From NCBI GenBank assembly GCA_012934845.2, contig WNNJ02000199.1:186001-250000 (forward strand): a DNA stretch of 64,000 nucleotides, written 5' to 3'. Both the position numbers and the translations under genes were made by a program. This document shows, piece after piece, positions 55,906 to 64,000 of this stretch. Positions within the stretch are counted from its first letter, which is position 1; the number at the start of each line of letters is the position of its first letter. The notes beneath the pieces are model-generated. The model worked only from the letters and a program-made list of their open reading frames with translations. It was not told the DNA's origin and ran no database searches. This stretch comes from Pomphorhynchus laevis (lineage: Eukaryota > Acanthocephala > Palaeacanthocephala > Echinorhynchida > Pomphorhynchidae).

Positions 55906-56189
55906 CTCCAAGTTTTTCAACTTGGATATCTCAAAATCTATACGATTCATATCATATCCCGATAAAATTAGAAACTCAACTATTTTTGTATAATCTCCCA
56001 TTGTTGCAAGGTGTATCTCAGCTTGACCATCTGTATTCTGTATTGATAACTTGCATTATATTCAATCAGAAGTCGAACATGCCGAATACTATCATACGAG
56101 CAACCAAATGTAAAAGCGTACTGTGGCTATCTTCATTGTTGCATAAATTTGCTTCCGCCGTGAGCATTCCATCTTCTCAATATCGTTAG
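55779..56189 (+). other. Unrecognised 136-codon ORF in an intron
   Basis: ATG start, stop at 56187-56189. Contains FSTWISQNLYDSYHIPIKLE and LPLLQGVSQLDHLYSVLI, with no recognised domain. The first 42 codons are duplicated just upstream by the 227-base tandem. GC content is above the local level. It could be a nested gene, an alternative exon or a transposon remnant. Confidence 0.25.
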
Positions 56190-57185
56190 AACCTATAGCA
56201 AACATCAGTGGGATAACTTCAGCTGGTATTTTTGAGTAGAAATTTAACATTTTTTTCACAGTGAGCAGTGAGCATAACCACCTTCTCAACATCTTTACAA
56301 CCTATATCAGCGGGGTAACTTCATCTGAATTGTTGAGGGTAACTTCATCTGAATTATATATTCTATTGATATATAATTTTCCACTATTTGGAATCTTTAT
56401 GTATAATAAAAACGATGATTTTAATTGAAATTAGTCATAAATAGCTGTGTCAATGAAGACTGTAAAATTATCATTATTTAACGTTAAGCTAAATGAGATA
56501 AATTCCGTATTTAATGAATGCTACTTTTGTATGTAGTCTGCTTCAAGTTGTCTAGAATTTAAAAATTAATGTACACTTGATAAAATTTTAATTTATTTAT
56601 GGATTTTAGGAATGTGTTTTCGATAATTATTTTTACACGGCAGCAAATTTTGCTTTTAAACACTCATCTGTTTCATGACTCTTTGTCAGCGAAGGCTAAA
56701 TTTTACACGAGAACATTCGTGCTTATAAAAATGTCGTGATCTAACTGACTCTGGTTTATAAATGCTTGCTTTTTAAGTAAAAATCAATTTCCCAAAAAAA
56801 ATTATAGAATATATGTCAAGTGTTCGTTTAACTATATACTTGCGAATATAATGGCATCAATTAGTTGATAAGACCAAGTACCCTAGTGTTATTTTGGTAC
56901 TTAATCCAATTAAGTACCAAATAGCGTGATTGCATTGCAGGTTTCTCTGTAATCCGATTTTATTTATTTTTATCTAAACCTTATATTGATTAAAACTGAC
57001 TTCATATTTTTATCAGAATGTATGTTGAGCAGGCATATGATTGAAATTCAGTATATATTGATTTTATGCAACAAAATCAATAAAACAATCGAATATTCAA
57101 ATGTTTTTGATAATTCTTCCTAATAAATAAAACGTTTTTCTTAAAGAGTAGCAATTATTCGCGCAATGCGGACTGCCATTTACAG
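56190..57185. other. Intron sequence without recognised parts
   Basis: Short direct repeats at 56310-56360 (ggtaacttcatctgaatt). The rest is AT-rich. It ends in tgccatttacag, the acceptor of exon E. Confidence 0.35.
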
Positions 57186-57570
57186 ACAAAGTTGCCCACT
57201 CCACTACTAGTTCACAAGAATTATTACACCAATGGGAGTGACGTTAATTGTGAGGATCAAGCCTCTACAGAATATTCAAGCTTGCTAACCACAATTCCCA
57301 ACAACAATAAACGTTACAATAACGTAGTAGAATTAACGAATTACACTGGATATAAATCATCATACTATTACGACAAATATCAAAGAAGTTGTGCCACTTC
57401 TTCCCATTTAAAAGGTAGATATAGCCCGTATATTTTATTCAATAGAGAAGGCCTAAATAATGATACTAAACAACACCAACAAACGCTACCGAATTATTCA
57501 ATTGATGATCTGTTGAAAGATAGTGGGTATTCACCACGAAATATGAAGACGATACAAACACAAAATAACT
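57186..57570 (+). CDS. PDZ-domain host gene, exon E
   Basis: Acceptor tttacag ends at 57185 and donor gtaagt starts at 57571. Entry is phase 0, exit phase 1, agreeing with exons D and F. The 128-codon product is rich in Asn, Ser, Tyr and Gln (VELTNYTGYKSSYYYDKY; NYSIDDLLKDSGYSPRN), the composition of a disordered scaffold region. No domain is visible. It is longer than any other open frame nearby and clearly coding-like. Confidence 0.65.
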
Positions 57571-59738
57571 GTAAGTTAAGATGATGTAATTGATTATCAA
57601 ACATTTTATATAAAATAAATATAATTTGAAAATTTCCATTTAATTATCAATCTAAATATTGTTATTTATTAATAATTTAATGCAGATTAATTCATTTGAA
57701 GTTTGAGTATTATTTTGATTCAACTTTGAATTGTAGATAATACAATTAATATTTACTTTATCTAAAATATCTTTTATAATTTTTAATTAATTAGTTATTA
57801 ATCAATAATTTTAATTACACACTTGACAATGATAATATTTAATGAATTGGTAAAATGTTAGTTGCAAAATACTATCATTTTCAATCATGTGATATTTTTA
57901 GTGCATTTCTCACGCGAAAGACGTTAGTAAAAATTGATTGCTTTAGAAAAAGTAGTCTACAAAAACCTTCACTCTTACATCACAACTTTGAGCTTTAGTT
58001 CAAGTTCAATTATTGAACTTTGATATTTTAAACACCAGGCAAAACATCGAAATATTTTAAATTCCAATAAAATTATTAATAAAATGTTAATTTATTAATA
58101 ACGTTTATTAATAAAGATTATTTACATCATGATTATTTACTTTATTTCAAGTAGTTTGTATAATATAAACTAGTATAATGTAAATCGATTCTTTACCTAA
58201 TGACTATATCAAAATGTCATTAGGTCATCATAATGCAATGCACGTACGTCTATAAAATTTGAATTTTTAAGCCTCAACTATAAATGTTACCCGTGAACTA
58301 AAATGTTTGACTAATTAAAGAAATAAGTATTGAGTATTTATAAAACTCATATATAGGCTGCTCGTTTGTGATATAGCATACAAAAATGAGACGGAATATT
58401 GAAATTTATAACTGTACAGACCGAATATGTCGATAGACACTTTCAAAATTTAAATTCAAACACCCTTTGTTTGTGCACAGCTGATTTCAAATGAAACTTT
58501 TTATATTTTAAAATCGATGATACTTCTGTATTGCAGAGATTTTTAATGGCTACATTTCTAACTGTATAGACCGAATTTAGATTTCGAATGGCGACATTTC
58601 TATCAAATAATACCAACGTCGTGTATATTATTGTGTACAAAAGTATTAGTTCTGGGTAATATTCAAATATTACAAAATATCAAAGACAGTTATATTTTTT
58701 GTTTCAATAAATAGCATAAAAGCATTTATTTGGTATGTATACAATCACAATTAACAGTAATACGTTTTGCACTTGTTTCTTTCGTATAATGATAATATAG
58801 TCATAGCGTGTGTCATATTATTTTATTTTACATCTGAAGCAATAATATCAAAACATATAGGAAACGATCACTTTCAAGATTATAGCCGCTGCTTACCGTC
58901 ACTATCTGCTTTATTACCTATTAATTTATCTGCTTTTTACGCTTTTATGTACACTTTTAAAAGAAATAAAAGTTGCTAATCGAATGCATTATGAATTATT
59001 AATATTAATAATTAATATTAATATTAATATTAAATATTATTATCATAGCGGATCGCCATGATTCAATCACAAAAAATGGGTATCAGTACTCACAACAAAT
59101 TTTGAAGCTTCACGCAAGCCTAAGTATCAATTTATAAAGAATGATTTCACAATGTATTAGCCGTGCGAGGTCGTCAGGGCATCACCAATGGATTGTGCTC
59201 GTAACTTCCAAAGTATCGCAATTGCAGTTGTGCATTAAGAGAAATAAGTTTTGACTAATTATTTGTTGACACTCTTTTTTTACATTATTATTAATTAAAA
59301 AATATTATTAAAAAATAAAATATATAAAGCTGACTTTATTTCATTAAACTGAACGGATGCAATCGTTGTTTCAAATTTGCTGATTCATAAACTTTTCTTT
59401 AAATCACTACTCCATATTTTGTTGATTTGCTCAATTGTATTGTGTAATAAACTGTAACGAACTGTAACAACTGTATTTTAATTCAGTTCTTAAAAAATAA
59501 TAAACGATTGCAAACGTTTACTTGCTTTATTGATGAACCATAATTTCCATGTTGTTATGTTACAACAATAATTAATAGTAAAATTCTTTAATGCAACTTT
59601 AAATTACTTAAAATTATGTCATGCATATTTAACAGTGATATTTATTTAATGCGACTTTAAAATACCTAAAATTATTCATGTAGCCGTAGTATATAGTATG
59701 CTTTGATTACCTTTGATTACAATTACATGGAATTTTAG
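57571..59738. other. Intron with an internal repeat
   Basis: 58400-58610 holds three imperfect copies of a phrase like ataactgtatagaccgaat and ggcgacatttcta. An open frame at 58767-58979 (70 codons) is not recognised. 58995-59040 is an AATATT microsatellite. Confidence 0.35.
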
Positions 59739-60025
59739 CTCTATTGTTGTTAAAGCAGCAACAGCAGTCAATACATCTATCGAATGTTGGATTATTCAAA
59801 GCATCTTATAATCACCACTATAGCTCAACAGATCTACTTAAAAATGGTAATAAAGCTATTGACTCCTCTTCTGACAACGATATACTTTCACTTCTGTGCC
59901 AATCGAGCTCTCAGCAATGCTGCAATGAATGCGCATACTACGATCTAGTCGATCAGTCGTTTCAGCAGTTATCCTCGAAGTCGTCAAAATTTCAGTCATC
60001 ATCGACGCTATTACGTTGTAATAAG
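59739..60025 (+). CDS. PDZ-domain host gene, exon F
   Basis: Acceptor aattttag ends at 59738; donor gtaaag starts at 60026. The two entry bases complete the phase-1 codon of exon E (T plus CT, Ser); exit is phase 0. The product is Ser/Gln-rich (LLKQQQQSIHLSNVGLF; LVDQSFQQLSSKSSKFQSSS) with a CQSSSQQCCNEC cluster. It is a disordered region with no domain. The gene must continue, but I find no later exon before the window ends. Confidence 0.65.
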
Positions 60026-60076
60026 GTAAAGCAAATTTGTGCATATTCAAAATTATTTTTAAGCGACAACATTGAA

Positions 60077-60202
60077 TTTGGTTAAATTTGTGAATTTAAC
60101 CAAAATTTAATCGAAACGTTTAAATAAATTAAAATTTGTTTTATATGACAAACTATAATCGAAACGTTTAAATAAATTAAAATTTGTTTTATATGACAAA
60201 CT
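60077..60202. repeat. 12-bp hairpin and 48-base tandem pair
   Basis: tttggttaaatt pairs with aatttaaccaaa across tgtg at 60077-60105. Then a 48-base unit (taatcgaaacgtttaaataa onward) occurs twice, at 60108 and 60156. Both lie in the intron just after exon F. Confidence 0.65.
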
Positions 60203-60719
60203 TGATAACTATTATGTAGTTAATAGATTCAAAACCACTGATATCTAAATGCGATGGAGTAAAATGGATAGTTTTTATGGGTTCTAATTAGTAATTCAAT
60301 AAATAGTGATTGATTTTATACGAAAATGTTAGAAACTACTATTTTCACAAACGAATAGTTTATAAGAATAAAGTTTAAAATAAAAATCGTACTAGATTTT
60401 ATTTCTTTAGCATGTTTTTATTGCAAGCCTTTTATTAAGCCTTTTACTGAGATTTAAATGTCGCGCGCGTCGCAGACAACATTTCCGCTGATCTCCGCCT
60501 ATAATACATTATTTTACAATTCGATGCATATAACATATTGATATTACTGGATTCACTCTTCATCAAATTTATATATTTATACGTATAAAAATGAAATACG
60601 CTCTAGGGAAGAGAATATGTATTTTAGAATGAAAATAAGTCTTTATTGAATAGTGTTGATATCGTACACTACATCGTTTAGTCGCTGTTTGCTTGCTATA
60701 TATAATCAGTGTGATTAAA
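60203..60719. other. AT-rich intron or intergenic sequence
   Basis: No repeat or frame recognised. A small GC patch (tgtcgcgcgcgtcgcagac) lies at 60459-60477. Confidence 0.3.
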
Positions 60720-60879
60720 AGTAAATTAATCCAGAAAGGAAAAACTTCTAATTTATTGAAATAACGCGTTTCGAATTTTTTTCTTCAGGTGATTACGCTA
60801 AATACTTTCGGCTGTATATATCTTGATTCCGACATGAAAGAATTCAGCGTATATCAATCACACATCAAAATTCCAATTA

Positions 60880-61329
60880 TCATGGTACATGATATTCATG
60901 ATACTTATTTAGCATTTTATCACTCATGATTTGTCCTATCCAATATTGCTCCGTTTGTTTCCTTTCATAGATATTTTTAAACCCTCCGTGTACAATTTTT
61001 TTGGAGAATATATGATTTGGAAACTCAATTTTGTGATTAACCACTCTATCAAATCTTATTTTGTTCTTTAGAATATCAGCACTTATATTGTTCATTCTCA
61101 GGTTTAATTGTCTACCGCTCTCTCCGATATACTGTTGTTGACAATCATCGCATGTTGATAAATATATTATATCCTTTGATTTACAAGTATGGTTACCTCT
61201 TGTTTTGTACGCTAATCCGGTGTGTTTACTCTTAATTGTGTTTGTAACGTTCACTATATCTGCACAACATTTACACATTTTTTCTTTACATGGAGCTGAG
61301 CTACCCATACTCTCCGCTGTTTCTGTCAT
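60880..61329 (-). pseudogene. GIY-YIG endonuclease domain of the Penelope-like element
   Basis: 150-codon frame. A Cys-rich lead (CKEKMCKCC) is followed by HTCKSKDIIYLSTC, CQQQYIGESGRQLNLRM and then FPNHIFSKKIVHG and QTEQYWIGQIMSD. IYL (about 61165) and YIG (about 61130) are the two strands of the GIY-YIG fold, the Arg of GRQLNLR is the catalytic Arg, and the later Glu in RKQTEQYWI fits the metal-binding Glu. A linker Cys/His cluster before GIY is typical. The frame is open over the whole domain. Confidence 0.75.
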
Positions 61330-61479
61330 ATTTTTAATTTTTGAATGTACAATTTGACTTTTAATGTTTTAGTTGTTTTTAAAATACACCTTAACTCTGC
61401 TTAGGCTGGTCAAATTTTGGTTTTTCTTTGTGTTTAGGCATTTGTTGATATTTTTAAACGCTGCGTTATACTCTAGAAT

Positions 61480-61680
61480 ATAATTAATATTCTTATTGTC
61501 CTCCGACAATAAGAATATTATTGTCGGATGACAATAATATTAATATTATTGACAATAATATCAATAATATTATTGTGTGATACACTGTATTACACAGTGT
61601 ATTACATTTTATTGTAATAAAATGTATTACATCTTATTTTTCTAACTCTGCTGTATTGTGTAATACACTGTCTATGATAA
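61480..61680. repeat. Cluster of consecutive perfect hairpins
   Basis: At least four hairpins in 200 bases: aatattcttattgtc with its complement across ctcc; ttattgtc/gacaataa; atacactg/cagtgtat; aatacattttatt-type with its complement. They sit exactly where the Penelope-like linker between polymerase and nuclease should be. Confidence 0.6.
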
Positions 61681-61716
61681 TATCTCCTATTTTTTAATTG
61701 ATTCATTAATATTTTA

Positions 61717-61938
61717 CTAATTCAAATTGTGATTTCTTGCTGCATATTTTCCTTCGCGTATAAATTCATTGTATATCAATGTTCTTTTTGTCTTTGGTGG
61801 ATGAAAGCTGCTAGCGTGCACATATGATGCCACGTTTGATTCCTTTTCATACAGAGTTGTCTGAATCTTTTTGCGCTCATTTCTGTAAATAGTAGTATCT
61901 AAAAAGTTCGTATTTCCCGTGCTTTCTGGTAAGGCCAA
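61717..61938 (-). pseudogene. End of Penelope-like reverse transcriptase
   Basis: 73-codon frame with NFLDTTIYRNERKKIQTTLY (the FLDxxI motif after the polymerase active site) and NVASYVHASSFHPPKTKRTL (the SxHPxxxK motif before the linker). Both are typical of Penelope-like elements with a GIY-YIG domain. The catalytic YADD region is not present. Confidence 0.7.
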
Positions 61939-62039
61939 TGTAAATGTCAGTTCACTAAAACGATTTATAAGTTTTAGTTAACTGAAATATAACCGATTTA
62001 TAGGTTTTAGGACTGCTAGGTACTGGTCGATTAAGTATT

Positions 62040-64000
62040 AAACTGGCAGATATTGCCAATTAGCCTCTTCGTGGAGCGGCCCAAGCAACGTATGTTCGAC
62101 ATTCGTTTATCAACGGCTAAATTATTGGCCGGCTTGCATCAACCGTATGGATAGTCTTTAATAGACTATTTCAGACCCCTCTGATTACTCCAACGGCGGA
62201 TTAGACAATGAACGAAAAGACAAAGAGAGTCATGGAGGCCTGTTTCCAAACAGTAGTGATGTTGGATCAATAAAGGATATCGGGAACGGGAGATAGCCGA
62301 ACAAACAAACCAAGACAATGACAATGACTAGCAAAAAATTTACAAAATATAAATTAAGTGCGAAGAACAATGGTCAACTCACCACTGACCTGAAGAGTTT
62401 TTATTGTTGGGTGCCGTGTCACCAGACAGTTGTACGGATACAGCGAAAGAGACATCAACATCCGAAGCGGAATAGCCTTTATGTAGGAACCTTGAATGTC
62501 ATCTCGCTGGCGGGGAAGGAACCAAAATTAGTTGAAGAGATGGTTCGCTTCGGTCTAGAAATAGTCGGAGTGACTTTTCTTCACTATTCTGGATTTGGAA
62601 CTTAACTTTTGGATCAAGGTTGAATTTCGAACTATTCGGAGTTACCAACGGGAAACGACGGATGACATGTGTAGGGATACTTACAAGTCCCCGGTTGTCG
62701 TTTGTGGTAGAGAGGTTTAACCCAGTGAACGTAAAGTTAGCATCTCTAAGACTTTTAGTCAAAGAGGGAAAGGGGATAACTGTCGTGTGTGCGTATGCTC
62801 CCAACATTATCTCGGAATACGTAGCATTCGTAGAAGATCTTCAGGATCTGCTTGATAGTACTCCTGTTGGGAGATTCCCTGGAAGAGAGTGTTGGGGAGG
62901 AACGGACTCTCTTTCTGAATGCGAGTGGTGTTGATTTATTGCACTTTTGTTCTCGTAACAATTTGTGCATTACCAACATCATGTTTGAACATAAAGGGAT
63001 CCATACATGCACATAGCATCAGGATTCTCTCAGTCAAATATCAATGATCGATTTTGTAATCGTTTCATCTGATCTGTGGCATTATGTTCTAGACATTCGA
63101 GTGAAGAGAGGGGCTGAGCTGTCAACCGATCACTACCTTGTAGTTAGTAAGCTTCGATGGCAGGATCGGATGCTAGACAAGCCTGGTAAACCCAAACGTT
63201 GTGTGAGGGCGTGCTGGGAGCATCTATCAGATGTTTCTGTAAAAGAACATTTTTCTGGCTACAGCCGGGAGGACTTCTCTTGGTAGCCAGAAGAGGTGAA
63301 GATCATTGATCAGGAATGGAGGATGTTCAGATCCTCGCTTGACAGAGGATCAGAGCATCAGGATTCTCTCAGTCAAATATAAATGATCGATTTTGTAATC
63401 GTTTCATCTGATCTGTGGCATTACGTTCTAGACATTCGAGTGAAGAGAGGGGTTGAGCTGTCAATCGATCACTACCTTGTAGTTAGTGAGCTTCGATGAC
63501 AGGATCGGATGCTAGACAAGCCTGGTAAACCCAAACGTTATGTGAGGGCGTGCTGAGAGCGTCTAGCAAATGTTTCTGTCAAAGAACGTTTTTCTGGCTA
63601 CATCCGGGAGATATTCTCTCGTTTGCCAGAAGAGGTGAAGATCATTGATCAGGAATGGGATATGTTTAGATCCTCGCTTGCCAAAGCATCTGTGAAAAGT
63701 TGTGGCTCGAAGGCCTTAGGTGCTTGTCGCGTAGGAAATACTCAAACTGCTTGGTTGACACCAACAGTTGAGGATTTTGTTCAACAGAAGAAGCTGGCTT
63801 ATAAGGAGGCAACTTTATCAGATAAATCAGTAGAAGCTCTAGACAAGTACCGAAGGGCGAAGAGAACTTCAGCTCAAGCAGTTTAGAAGCGAATAAAAAT
63901 GCTTAGTAGAAGTTTGATGGGCACTTAGAGCTTGATTATAGGTCAGCTTCCAAGATGTTCTGGAGGACGATTAGGAACCTTCGTGTTGGAAAGCAGAAAA
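62040..64000 (+). mobile_element. LINE with AP endonuclease, 5' half, running off the window ('LINE D')
   Basis: Frames in order: SLYVGTLNVISLAGKEPKLV and GLEIVGVTFLH (endonuclease start, 62480), VGILTSPRLSFVVERFNPVN, TVVCAYAPNIISEYVAFVE (62770-62835), MIDFVIVSSDLWHYVLDI and GAELSTDHYLVVSKLRW (the SDH-type end, 63044-63160), PGKPKRCVRACWEHLSD, then DYRSASKMFWRTIRNLR just before 64000. From memory this matches, motif by motif, a LINE family abundant in teleost genomes. Clade not certain. Frames are broken. Confidence 0.7.
63017..63620 (+). repeat. ~340-base tandem duplication inside LINE D
   Basis: The segment from gcatcaggattctctcagtc (63017) to the ttctctt phrase recurs from 63356 with several base changes. 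The endonuclease end and start of the linker are therefore present twice. Confidence 0.75.

Larger units (their letters stand above)
60720..61940 (-). mobile_element. Penelope-like element with GIY-YIG nuclease, minus strand
   Basis: In minus-strand order: the end of the reverse-transcriptase domain (61938-61717), a palindrome-rich gap, the GIY-YIG domain (61329-60880) and a 3' end with CTGAAGA (60788-60782) and GAAAC (60772-60768), then ataaatt-rich tail to about 60720. The layout RT, linker, GIY-YIG is diagnostic of nuclease-bearing Penelope-like elements. The 5' part is missing. The CTGAAGA/GAAAC pair is the degenerate hammerhead position of this class. Confidence 0.75.

Overview
The window looks like a gene-poor, very AT-rich piece of an invertebrate metazoan genome. 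I see no bacterial operons, ribosome-binding sites, tRNA or rRNA genes. What I see are spliced exons with GT/AG borders and a dense layering of retroelement remains: Penelope-like elements (one with a GIY-YIG nuclease domain), several non-LTR retrotransposon families, one decayed Ty3/Gypsy fossil, fold-back repeats and short tandem duplications. I cannot name the species. The element mix occurs in flatworms, rotifers, cnidarians, molluscs and others.

Layout. 1-2590: AT-rich DNA with tails of a Penelope-like family and a hammerhead-ribozyme core at 755-790. 2593-6125: a reverse-transcriptase element with an N-terminal Cys-rich domain and a C-terminal nuclease-like domain, bounded by about 100-base direct repeats; a third copy of the repeat stands alone at 7189. 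7300-11580: Penelope-like tails, fold-backs and small GC-richer islands. 11590-15010: a decayed CR1-like LINE. 15300-24700: pieces of a Jockey/I/R1-like LINE (here 'LINE J') in both orientations, a Gypsy fossil, a hammerhead-core element, two fold-backs and a C-rich LINE fragment. 24700-28000: nearly pure AT with one retroelement scrap. 28190-31965: the best LINE J copy. 32178-32263: a strongly structured RNA-like sequence. 33491-33745: a 109-base-arm fold-back. 34131-35545: a tandem array of ~462-base units with canonical hammerhead ribozymes. 35690-37300: another CR1-like LINE fragment. 39380-41160: a YIDD-type Penelope-like reverse transcriptase joined tail-to-tail to an inverted copy. 43289-60025: at least six phase-compatible exons of one host gene encoding a PDZ domain followed by a Ser/Asn/Gln-rich region, its introns full of Penelope-like tails. 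60720-61940: a GIY-YIG Penelope-like element on the minus strand. 62040-64000: a LINE running off the window edge.

The main theme is self-cleaving-ribozyme architecture. Cores of the form CTGANGA, stem II, GAAA occur on both strands in unrelated repeat contexts: a head-to-tail array, both arms of inverted repeats, single copies, and the end of the GIY-YIG Penelope-like element. Two copies in the array have every part of a type I hammerhead. The array is best read as a metazoan retrozyme-like locus, and the fold-backs as tail-to-tail Penelope-like ends. A second RNA-like signal is a possible pseudoknot repeated in the tails of the YIDD-type family.
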